Positions 54,780 through 64,000 of a DNA stretch of 64,000 nucleotides are shown here, one piece after another (within the stretch, counting starts at the first letter, position 1; the number at the start of each line of letters is the position of its first letter). The translations under genes were made by a program, and so were the position numbers. A model generated the notes under the pieces. That model ran no database searches and was not told the DNA's origin. It saw nothing but the letters and a program-made list of their open reading frames with translations. This DNA is from Haemaphysalis longicornis (taxonomy: Eukaryota > Arthropoda > Arachnida > Ixodida > Ixodidae), in the NCBI GenBank assembly GCA_013339765.2, contig CM023448.1:115732100-115796099 (forward strand), given 5' to 3'.

Positions 54780-55195
54780 GTCATAGGAATCGGTAAAACC
54801 CGAAAGTGAAATGTACAGCGAAATCTGCAGCTGAGCATAATTTGTCGGTCGGCGACTGTCTTGTGGGTGTGCTTGGCGAGTGACGTCCTGCTGGCGGGTC
54901 ACTTCGGTAAAGGGGTACTGGCGTCATTTGTGTGACGGATATAACGTCAGTGATATCTTGGTGTATCCCGGCATAAAACACTTTCGTGTTAGAATATAAA
55001 ACCCGAAAACGAACAACCCTAAGTATAAAGTACTCTTTAGTACTAAAGGTTGCTTCCCCGCAAGAAGACCCTGTGTGCAGGGGTGCACCCTTTACAGGCC
55101 GCTTGCTCCGTTGTACTGGCATCACTTCCGTGACGGATATGACGTAAGTGAAATCTTCGTGAATCCCGGAATAAAACACTTTCGTGTTAAAAAGG
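54780..55195. repeat. Two-unit tandem repeat, about 198-bp offset
   Basis: GACGGATATAACGTCAGTGA at 54934 and GACGGATATGACGTAAGTGA at 55132 lie in the same surroundings, including ATCCCGG(C/A)ATAAAACAC and TTTCGTGTTA. AAAACCCGAAA occurs upstream of each. The minus frame 54781-55179 stays open through both units. Confidence 0.65.
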
Positions 55196-55488
55196 CTTTT
55201 CTAGATGTTCGAGGAATGTTTATGGGTTAGTCACGGAGTAACGTTATATGGAAGGTCGTTCCACAGGCGGGTTGACGTGGGAGAGCCGATGAATGGAATG
55301 TGTTTGTGGTACCATGGTGGCACTGTGATGATTAAATAATTTGCGTGATGTGGCAATATGGCTTTAAATAAGTAATGGGGAAGGTGTTGCGCTATACATA
55401 TATTTGTGAGACATGAGCAGACATAAGTTAAGCCTATTGCTATGTTCCCTCGGGGGGAGGGAGGGGTTGAGTCATTTTTCGCAAGTCA

Positions 55489-55590
<102 letters not shown>

Positions 55591-55706
55591 ATTGGGGTTT
55601 AACGCCACGAAGCTACAAGTGGTCTATCAGGTTCGAGGCCGGGATCGAACCCTCGTCCTTGGGCTCAGCAACACAACGCCTTAGCCACTGAGCCACCGCG
55701 GCGGAT
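55591..55706 (-). mobile_element. tRNA-derived SINE with (CAAT)n tail
   Basis: On the minus strand: A box TGGCTCAGTGG (complement of 55685-55695), B box GGTTCGATCCC (complement of 55641-55651), then CACTTGTAGCTTCGTGGCGT, TAAACCCCAATAT and the CAAT tail. The spacing suits an internal Pol III promoter. This is the most complete copy of this SINE here, about 115 bp plus tail. Confidence 0.75.
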
Positions 55707-56579
55707 CGCAAGCCATTTCTAGCTTGCCTTCGAACAGTTATGTTTGCATTAAGTGATATAAAATTTTTGTACTAAAGAACAAATACGTCTGCTGTCGCCC
55801 CAAATCCAACCCCCAGCAATGCGTTAAGCAGCAGGACACGCTGCAGGTGCCAGATTCTCTTCATCATGGCAGCTACAGATGAACTTGAATTAGAACAAAT
55901 TACAGAAGGATTGAGTTCAGCTAATGGTATTTAAAGCATGAAAATCGGTACGGCGAGAAAACGCACGTGTAGCGATGGCATTTCAAAATTTTGTTCCCAA
56001 AAATGTTTTAATGCAGTGTCCTGAAGGCAGTACTGGGCAGGGCTGCCATGTTCCCTAAACCTTGTTTTACTTATAATTTACTTTCAATGGGGGAACATAA
56101 AAATAAACCAGTTGAGAAGAGCAAACAATCCTTTCCAGTTTTCCTTCCGGGGATTCAATCGAGGTGGAAACAGTGATAGGCTTTGGCCCAATTTAATTGT
56201 TCCACTAAACAGTCGTTTTGATACGAAATGAGTGCTTCTAAGCATGTGTGAGACATAAGAGTAGAAGGGGGGTTAGTTTGCTATCACCATATTCTACGAA
56301 GCTTAATAAATAAATTAGAAATAAATGCAGGGCAGTGTCAATTCAGAATTGATGCAAAAATTTAACTGGCGAGATTTTCCTGCCAATAACCAATTCTATG
56401 GGATGCTTAAGTGCGAATTTTGCCAACGCTAAAGGAGAAATCTAATTCCCAATTGTTTTATTGCACCCAATTAGTTTACTGGGCATTTTTTATGGGAATA
56501 CATGATATGGTAACGTATTATAAATATAGCCGCAACATTCTGGCGTACGCCTTGAGTATAACTGCTGGCGTAGCGCCTC

Positions 56580-56927
56580 TTAATTTAGATGTAACAAGCC
56601 AAGCTTTGCACTTGGCTGGCCGCACATGTTCTTCAACGTCGAAACTCCAGAAGAGGTCCTAATGATTGTTACACTAATATACCCCACTCGAGCAGAATGA
56701 TTAATCGCGATGTTAAACCACAAAGGAGCTTTTTTGTTCTCGACAGAGATGCCTGCAGACTTATAAAAGTTAATTTGCCTATCCCCGTATTGAAGCAATT
56801 CATCCCCAAACAATTGCACTTTAACCTGATGATGCACACCGTTTGCAACATCATTAATATGAAACAAAAAACAAAACTTTATTGGCCCCACGACCTGCAC
56901 AGAGGATCCCCCAGAGGACCCAGGCAA
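56580..56927 (-). pseudogene. CR1-like reverse transcriptase fragment
   Basis: The minus frame reads VVGPIKFCFLFHINDVANGV (motif B downstream, GPLLFxxxINDxxxxV), HHQVKVQLFGDELLQYGD (motif C, FADD changed to FGDE), and VGYISVTIIRTSSGVSTLKN, KMCGQ/SAKLGLLHL (thumb, YLGVTI...SAKLGLL). The core block between motif C and the thumb is shortened. The catalytic Asp pair is lost. Confidence 0.65.
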
Positions 56928-56990
56928 AATATTCGCAAGCTAGTTAAATAAAATGACAAATTGAGACATTAAATCCTCCCTGGTATATCC

Positions 56991-57980
56991 GGTGGTGCCG
57001 CGACGGACAGTTTTCTTCGTGTCCTCAGTTTAGTCGTGATCAAATTTCAAGCATTTCCTGGGATCATATGAGCTTACCACTAATCTTCCAGTGGGTAGAA
57101 CTCAAGCTAGCTCTCAAATTTGCTTACAACTTTCTGAGACACTCATTATCTCACTGACACGTTATCTACACGACAAGAGCACGCCTGATTTTAGCCAGGG
57201 GGCCGCGAAGCGTCGGGATTGGTAGCAACTTGAGCACTTCGCGTTCCATCCACCGCGCATATTCGAGTCTTAGCGGTAGCGATGAATAACGGGCCGAAAT
57301 GAGGGCCGCCTTCGATGTCTTAACATTGCGTGGCCGCAGGCGGCTCTCCAAATTGATTCCAGATGTGCGCATCGAATCTGAGCTATTGTAGGCTCTCCAG
57401 CGGTCCCCACAGCGTGCCTCCTGAAAGGGGATCCGGCGGCGTTGCGAAGCGCTGAAAAGTAGCGCGTTTTAACACTGCACACTCACAAGCGAGCGTGTAA
57501 AACTCGTTCGACTGTGTATGGGCGCACGTGCATGCGCGTCGCGTGGAGTCCCGTGCTACGCGACGGTGGTCTGAATCGTTTCGAACGAACGAGACGAATC
57601 AGATGGCTGAGCGCCCGTCGCGAGTGGAAAAGCTGGGGGGCGAGGGGGAGTGCGAAAGGGGAATGTGCTGCCCTCCGCATTGTATCCCTGAGCCGCGTTT
57701 GTCTTTGGTGGAGGATAAAGCCATACTGCGGGCACGAGTGCTCTTGATCCCGGAGTGCTCAACAGCGCCGATTGGTCGCAGGCGGGTCCTGGGGCGAAAG
57801 CAGCACGCAGTTTTAGCTTTGAATGCTTTCTCTACTGGGGTGGCAGTGTAGCGATTTTTTCTTCTGCACCTGTCCTCCACACGCATGCAGGAAACGAACA
57901 GATTATTACAGAATGTGAATGTTTCAAGCGATGTAAAAGTTAAAAGTGTTTTAGTTAAATAAGTAGATAATCAAACAAAA
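56991..57980. other. Unclassified region, GC-rich in part
   Basis: Frames on both strands near 57.5-57.9 kb have no recognised motif. Confidence 0.3.
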
Positions 57981-58275
57981 AAAATCATGCACCCATCCGT
58001 CGACCGGCGACCATGGTTCAACGCGAAGCTTTCTCGTGACGGATTTTTTGGTTGTCGTCTTAGTTTTCCATACCGCTTCGAAAAAAAAAATGGAGCAGTC
58101 GGATAGACACCGCCTTCATAACGCAAGGGACCCCGGTTCGATTCCGGCCACCGCAAGCGTGTTTTTTTTTCTTCACTTCACCCACGATTATTCATTATAG
58201 TCAGAGAAAGTTGGCTTTTTTGCAGTTTTCGCGTTACAGACGCATCAGTGAGAACACTAAAGCTTCGCTTTAATA
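57981..58275 (+). mobile_element. Composite tRNA-like SINE, best copy
   Basis: The left segment starts ATGCACCCATCCGTC and includes GCGAAGCTTTCTCGTGACGG and TTGTCGTCTTAG, ending in an A-run (58081-58090). The right segment has A box TGGAGCAGTCGG (58091-58102), TTCATAACGC, B box GGTTCGATTCC (58135-58145), CTTCACCCACGATTATTC, GAGAAAGTTGGC and the tail CACTAAAGCTTCGCTTTAAT. The A-run between segments suggests a dimer-like origin. Confidence 0.7.
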
Positions 58276-60780
58276 ATGTTGCTAAGCGGTCAAGGCAAGC
58301 TTAGTAATGAAGCTGTCAGCCAATAAACTAAGGCTAAGTGCCGCCATGATGTCAAACCAGTCCTTCGGTTAAACAGTCAGTCGAACAAAGTTGGGGTTGA
58401 CACCCGGCATTCTAAGTCAGTCGGTCGGTCGGTTAGAACGAGTGCTTGAGGATTTTAATGTTCTATTCCAAACCAAGCTGTGCCACGTTTGCCGCTTCAA
58501 GTGGCTGAAGCACATCGCATAAGAATAATAACAAGCCGAAGAAAAAAGTTTGCCTTTAAAATGCTACAGTGTCTGCTACAATTTATTTTTAGCAGACACT
58601 GTTGAGGAAGTAAGGCGACTATGGACGACATTTCGCCGTATGGCGATACACAAGAACATCGATGTACATGATTGTATCGTGACTACCAATCAGCTATACT
58701 GGTAAGGCTAATTTGTCATTTCGGCAGAGCGTTATACGTCATTTTCCTGCACAGAAGCTTATGAAACTGTTCAATACTTGTGGAGCCATTGGCAATTGTT
58801 GCGTACAGCAGTCGGAGCGCGCTTTTGCTGCGTTGTCGGCGCGTCAGTTGCAGCCGTCACTGAGGAGCAGATTATCAGCAAGGCAATAATCGAACGCTTG
58901 TCTCTATAGTCACTGTTGTTTCGGTGCATTGTTCGTTAATTGGCGTTATTATTACAAGTAGGAGTGGGAACTTTTTTTGCAGGCAATTCCACATACCTGC
59001 CGCAGCCATGTGATATGAAAAGACAACTCACCAGGATGTGTCGGACGTTGGCACTTTCGGTCACCATTCTTTGGAGGATGCGGCTGTAACCGTACAAGTG
59101 GTTACAAATTGAAGTTTTGTTGAAGAACTTGAATATTTTAAAATTACGATCTGCAAAAAATACTAATGCCAGCAAATTTTCATGAAACCGTCTGTTGGCA
59201 TGGTGAAATCTGCGTATGTGGAGGGCCCTAAAGGCTCTAGGCCCCGCAGAGTGCAGCATTTAATGTGAGCAGGAATCTGAGGGGGATAGAGGTTTCAATA
59301 AAAGCACACGTGCTTGTCGCTCTTTCCAGCTCGTTCTGCGTTAAATGCCTCCTGGCGTGCTAAGAACTTTATAATTTGCGAAAAAGTCGCCATTAGCTGC
59401 AGCGTAAATGAATGAAGAGCAGAAATAAATGAAAGACATCGCATCACCGCTTTTGCTTTTAATCTGTCCATTGCTTACTTACGCTGCGTTATTACCCTGT
59501 AACTGTTTCCCAATTTGAAGTTTTATTACACCCCATTAACTTAAGTCACTATTCAGACACGCTGCAACTTGATTATATGATTATAACAAAACTAATGACA
59601 GTGACTGAAGTCTTCAAGTATATATAACAAATGGTTTTAAGTAATGTACGTTGGTAGGTTCACAGTACGCGAATAAAAGGACTGCTGGTTGCGGCAACCA
59701 TTTCCTTTCTTTGTATCCGTTAAAAGTAACTCTCCTCTTGTAGAGGTTATACATGGCTCAAGTTGCGGGTACAATGCGTGCATATTTCTCCACTCATGGT
59801 ATTCCCTGCGCGTTCATGCTGAGGGCGGTGAACGAAGCCCGACCGCCGCTCCATGCGCCTCAAGCCTCAGGTCGTAAACGTCGAGGGTTTATGCGTCGTA
59901 AGCCATCGGCACGTGTCGTCGCTACACTGCGGAACCGATGCGTCCGCTGCGGCAAGAGCGCAGGCCGGAGTTCCCCGTCCCATCACGGGTCCGATTCGCG
60001 GCGGTGGTGCGATGTGCATCGGCCACCTCAGCCGGTCGGAGTACTAAGGCACTGGAACAGGGGGAGTTCCGTGCACTGACAAGGCTCTTGAGTGCTGGAT
60101 CTCATGCATGCTGCGGAGGCGCATATATTACACGGGGTATTGGTGGCCCTTCTCACATAGCTCGGTTTATCTAGCCTGTTAACGGCCGGTCGGTAGGCAC
60201 AGTATCAAGGTTCGCGAATGCAATATTCAGGGCTATCTACTTGACAATGCATTCATTAATTCAGAAGGGTGCTTTTTTTCTAGTGTTTGATCATTGGTAT
60301 AAAGATCGCGACAAAAGGGTCCATTCTCCCTACGGAGTGCCGATTTATCCAGTCTACAGGAAGTAATTCTCCACGCGTAATGCGTGGCTATTATAATTAT
60401 GTGTGTGTATGTGCGCATCCAAGTGACGGGGCACAATGTCGGAAACCGAACTTGTTGCCCTCAAGCCGTACACGAGCCCCCGTCGCCGCGCCTAACGTTT
60501 TCCGACATGCGTGCACGCCTGAAGTTTACCGATCGGATTCGCTCACCGCGCCCAGCTGCTAGTCCAGAAAGCAGCCTATAGACAAAAAAAAAAAAGCAAA
60601 TAAATTGCCTTGCCCCACTCTCTTCTGCCTCCCTTTCCTCGGTCACCATGGAGAGGTGGTCGGGTACCTCCCATCAGTCACCATAAACGTCCAGTAATTA
60701 TTTAGTCACTGACCAGTTACGCAAAAATATGTGATGACCGATGATCGGTGTATTCATACACCACGAAATGCCCCTTTTCT
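58276..60780. other. Unclassified region
   Basis: Contains a small hairpin at 58566-58602 and a GC-rich block at about 59830-60150 with overlapping plus frames of no known family. No supported gene. Confidence 0.3.
58566..58602. repeat. Perfect 13-bp stem-loop
   Basis: ACAGTGTCTGCTA and TAGCAGACACTGT are separated by 11 A/T-rich bases. Confidence 0.75.
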
Positions 60781-60787
60781 CCTCCAG

Positions 60788-60844
60788 GACACACACACAC
60801 ACATAACACACACACACACACACACACAAACCCACCACACACAC

Positions 60845-60882
<38 letters not shown>

Positions 60883-60888
60883 ACAACA

Positions 60889-60919
<31 letters not shown>

Positions 60920-60952
60920 CACAACACCAACCACACACACCACACACAACAC
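60788..60952. repeat. (CA)n microsatellite
   Basis: About 165 bp of interrupted CA repeats. Confidence 0.95.
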
Positions 60953-61319
60953 TTTCCCTCATTCCGATCTCAGGTTGTGAGTAGTGAACGACAAACATAT
61001 GGTAGAGGGATGAGGGATGGATTTTCAGTAGAGGGATTTTGATTGCTTTCAGAAATCCAAGACTTGTTTTCGTCAATTAGAAAATAATCACTGGAAGAGC
61101 TTTTGATCACCAACACGGTACCGTAGTGTTTAACAATAAAAAAAAAATCAGTGCCCTCCATTCTGTGAAGAGGAATCAAGAACGAAGCCTGGCGCAGTTC
61201 GAGGAGTGCACGAAACAAAACAAAGAGGCAAGTTTATTTGTAATTTGCATTTGAGCATACGTCCTAGCTAATTAGCTGAATGAAACTTAGTAGGATTACC
61301 GTTTTATTCTAGCAGACAA

Positions 61320-61490
61320 ACATGGGGCTGCACGTTTCCATCCCCAGTCGTAGGCATCTTACTGTCTCCGTACACCCCAACCCCAAGCGCTCGACCACGG
61401 AGGACAGTACTCAGGCCGCATCGGGTCGTGAGACGTCCACGTTGAAATCTCCCACCAGCCCAACGAGCAAGTCATCGGTGAGTGCGTGAA
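61320..61490 (-). pseudogene. Endonuclease (exo-endo-phos) fragment
   Basis: On the minus strand: DDLLVGLVGDFNVDVSRPDA, one residue, then a stop, followed in the same frame by VVERLGLGCTETVRCLRLGM. GDFNVDVSRP is the GDFN motif of an APE-type endonuclease. Such domains occur in LINEs and at the C-terminus of some Helitron-related proteins; the fragment is too short to choose. Confidence 0.5.
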
Positions 61491-61649
61491 GCCTGGCTGC
61501 GTGTGCGCGCCCACTTCCCCTTCTACCCCCTCCCCATCGCACCCGTGCACGCATAACCGGTCACGGGTGATGTGCGCGTGCTTAGACGCGAAAGACACCG
61601 GCAAAAATGTCGATCCAGAAGCCCTTCAAGCCGGACGAGAAAAACACCG

Positions 61650-61680
61650 GCGTGCGGTTTCTTTCCAAGAAACCGCACGC
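61650..61680. repeat. Perfect 14-bp stem-loop
   Basis: GCGTGCGGTTTCTT and AAGAAACCGCACGC flank a 3-base loop. Confidence 0.85.
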
Positions 61681-61690
61681 TAGCTCTTGG

Positions 61691-62660
61691 CTGCGAAATA
61701 TATCCTCTCTGCGCCGATTTATCCACGCATGCTTGTGTGAAAACAAGCTTCGCTGTAAAAAAAAAAAAAAAAAAAGATATCGAAAAAGAATCTGCCTCAC
61801 GGTGTCCCAGCAAGCGGCTCGAACACAACAAAAACAAAGAATAAAAAAAGCCACTGTCTAGGTTGAAAAACGGCGTCTAAGGTAAGCGAGATAAAAGCAG
61901 AACGAAAACAAAAAAAAATAAAAAAAAGATAGTCTGCCTCGCGCTGTCGCGAATGGCCGAACTCAACGAAATCAAAAAATAAAACTGCGATTCGATTCGT
62001 TTAAATCACATAGACTGGTCAACTCCACCGGGTAACTTGAAAAGAAAGAATGACGGGGCACGATTGAACTATAGTTTCCGCGCTCTATCTAACAATTCCC
62101 CAGAAAGGAGCCTGGGCTTCATTTTTTTTTTCTGTGCAATAGGACGCACATAATTTATCGGAGGTGGTATTTTGCATTACCTTTCTGTCACGGCGCACAG
62201 AGGTACAGGGTCGTCCACTCGGTAGCATTGCGGCTGGCGTACCGCAAATTTTCCCGCCATTTTTTCCGCGGGGCTACCATGGTTGCCAAGACAGGACTGC
62301 CCTCGTTGATTAGTCTCATATCATCCGTAAAGGCCGCGTGCGAACACACGCAGCGTGGCCGTGCTCCGCGCAGCGCCAGCGCACAAGCTGCGGCCACTCA
62401 TCGAAGCGAAGGGGCGCATGCGCACAGGGCTTCAAGGCGGGGCTTCGTGTCGTCTTCTGAAGCGCGGGAGCGCGCCGTGCTTGCTTGCTTGTAGCGTCTT
62501 AGCGCGCTGCGACCGCATTGCGGGAAAGCGCACTTCACTCACTGCGGCCTGTTGTGGATTTCTGTGTACGAGAATGAGCGCTTCCTCTTTTCAATGTCAC
62601 AATCTAAGACAAAACTACCACGATGCGTGCTCCCATACCTTTTCGGGGACCATTTCCTGA
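61691..62660. other. Unclassified region with A-runs
   Basis: A-rich tracts at about 61759-61776 and 61910-61930. No gene supported. Confidence 0.3.
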
Positions 62661-62669
62661 ATATATGAC

Positions 62670-62953
62670 TTCGTCCTGCAGCATGACAACACGCCGATAC
62701 ACAAGTCGAAAAAAGTTGCTGCGTTGCTGGATAGTCGTGACGTGGCAGTACTCATATTAACTCCACAGTCGTCTGACATCAATGTCATAGAAAATGTCTG
62801 GGGCAGCATAAAGATTGCTATGGCCCACCGACAGCTCCGCGCGCCCTCTCAGCGGACGCGCTGGGGCTATTGTCCAGGAGGAGTGGGAGAGGCTTAGATC
62901 AAACAACAATACTTTCGGTTCCTACACTGCTACCTGCAGAACTGAGTGAGGGC
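62670..62953 (+). pseudogene. Tc1-like transposase, C-terminal fragment
   Basis: The plus frame from 62670 reads FVLQHDNTPIHKSKKVAALL (second catalytic Asp in QxDNxxxH), AVLILTPQSSDINVIENVW (third acid in SPDLNPIExxW) and GSIKIAMAHRQLRAPSQ. A small shift then brings in AIVQEEWERLRSN in another frame. This is the DDE_3 domain end of a Tc1/mariner transposase. The N-terminal HTH and first Asp are absent and no inverted repeats were found, so it is a relic. Confidence 0.75.
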
Positions 62954-63289
62954 TCTCATAAATTCTGGTGGAGAACCCACCCGCTATTAAGCTTAGGGTA
63001 CCTGCGGAAGTGCACCCCTCACGTGAAATAGACTTCGCACTCCTCAGTGGTCTGGCCGCAATAAAATTTTCGTTGCTACTTGGCAGTTGCCCTTGTGGTT
63101 CTTTTCACGCTTGTAGCCCATGCTTTGCGCTACATTCCGCCTCCCACGAGAAGGATCTGTGGTAGCGGAAAAGCCTTCAGAGGTGACCAGGAGATTGACT
63201 GACCCATTATACGGCTTTCCAGCACTAGGATTAATACATCATCATTCAGCCTGCTTAACAATTCTAGCAATGCCTTGCGTATAACACAC

Positions 63290-63996
63290 TTATACAAAGA
63301 CTTGAAATGGTGCAGATGAAGGCTATTAGGTTTATTTATAACAAATACAGGACAACTGATTCGCCCACAGAACTTCTAAAAAAAGCAGGAATATTAACTC
63401 TTAAACAGCGAGCAAAACTTGCTCGGCAGAAGATGTTATACCAATTAGTAAACAAGCAGTTAAACATAGATAGCTTCATGTATATATTAAAAGCAGAAAC
63501 CAGATCGACACGACACACGCATCCACTAACACTTCGAGAATACCATTGCCGCACCGACTGTTTTAAGTTCTCCTTCTTTCCACTCGCCATACATGAATGG
63601 AACAACTTGCCTGCCTCCGTAACAAGCAGTCCTACTTATGAAACTTTTTCGTCTTTGCTGGAAAATCACCTGCCCACATCGATGTAATTCAGCCATAGTA
63701 GCTTCGACTTATACCGCATCATGTTGTGTTTTTTTTCTTTTTATTTGATTTCTTTAATTTTTTTTTGTTTTTGGTATCTCAGACGCTGTTTGCAGCTGCA
63801 TGATTGTTGTGATGTACTATTACTGAACTGTTACACACATAGGTGCACAAACCGATACTGTCTTCTTTAAATTTTGTATAATGTTGTACGCGTAAATGCT
63901 GTATGTTTGTACTATGTTAAAGGTTGTATTATTTTGCCTTTCCTGCAATAATCCCTCATGGGATTGGCAGTATGAATAAATAAATAAATAAAATAT
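63290..63996 (+). mobile_element. CR1/L2-like LINE 3' end
   Basis: 5'-truncated copy comprising the ORF2 C-terminus (to 63687), a T-rich 3'UTR and a terminal (AATA)n tail at 63973-63996. This is the usual short-tandem ending of CR1/L2-type elements in place of poly(A). It continues to the window edge. Confidence 0.75.
63307..63687 (+). pseudogene. CR1/L2-like ORF2 C-terminus (126 codons open)
   Basis: The frame begins MVQMKAIRFIYNKYRTTDSP, equivalent to the post-RT helix (LQRKAVRFIxNxY) of CR1/L2 elements. It continues ILTLKQRAKLARQKMLYQL, and closes with FFPLAIHEWNNLPASVTSS and FSSLLENHLPTSM. The segment FFPxxIxxWNxLP is the signature of the CR1/L2 end. It is intact over its length but has lost the endonuclease and RT, so it makes no working enzyme. 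Confidence 0.75.
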
Positions 63997-64000
63997 AAAC

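Noticed and set aside
60698..61076. Frames rich in Thr-His or Cys-Val at 60.7-61.0 kb
   Set aside because: They are translations of the (CA)n microsatellite.

Overview
The window looks like gene-poor, repeat-dense intergenic DNA from an arthropod, most likely a hard tick (Ixodidae). I infer this from tRNA-related SINEs with CAAT tails and a second SINE built around a GGTTCGATTCC B box, both of which I recall as common in ticks, and from a mix of I-like, Tx1-like, CR1-like, RTE-like, Penelope-like and pogo/Tigger elements with no bacterial-style gene packing. Assignment to a tick is from memory and was not tested by search. I found no host gene I can name. Nearly all coding signal belongs to transposable elements, most of them broken.

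Layout. 0-11 kb: a short-TIR MITE, an internally deleted pogo element with TA target duplications, then a non-autonomous LTR element on the minus strand (3429-8474). Its internal region is one long reading frame with a single in-frame stop, and its right LTR is split by about 3 kb holding a 5'-truncated RNase H LINE. 11-21 kb: SINEs, an inverted-repeat element, decayed CR1-like, RTE-like and I-like LINE remnants, and two pogo/Tigger relics separated by (CA)n/(TA)n tracts. 21-32 kb: two RNase H-bearing LINEs (21.86-25.08 and 27.68-31.7 kb), the first flanked by two AT-rich tandem arrays, with a Penelope-like GIY-YIG element between them.

32-40 kb: the best preserved element, a near full-length Tx1-like LINE on the minus strand (ORF1 with zinc knuckles, APE endonuclease, reverse transcriptase, zf-RVT tail). 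It has a 15-bp target site duplication inside a tRNA-like sequence, and it was later broken by a 1.79-kb DNA transposon of unrecognised coding content and by a local duplication. 40-47 kb: a 74-bp-arm near-perfect palindrome, a pogo MITE, a 5'-truncated I-like LINE with poly(A), and a 5'-truncated Tx1-like LINE that splits a SINE. 47-64 kb: sparse remnants (I-like RNase H pieces, a Tigger C-terminus, a mosaic CR1-like LINE, SINEs, microsatellites, a Tc1-like transposase end and a CR1-like LINE 3' end at the window edge).

The elements do not form a pathway; they are a nested record of insertions. The autonomous families present (I-like, Tx1-like, CR1-like) carry the enzymes that usually mobilise SINEs, but no pairing can be shown from this sequence alone. 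The leading candidates for something undescribed are the LTR element with a single-frame unknown protein, the 1.79-kb DNA transposon inside the Tx1-like LINE, and the long palindrome near 40.7 kb.
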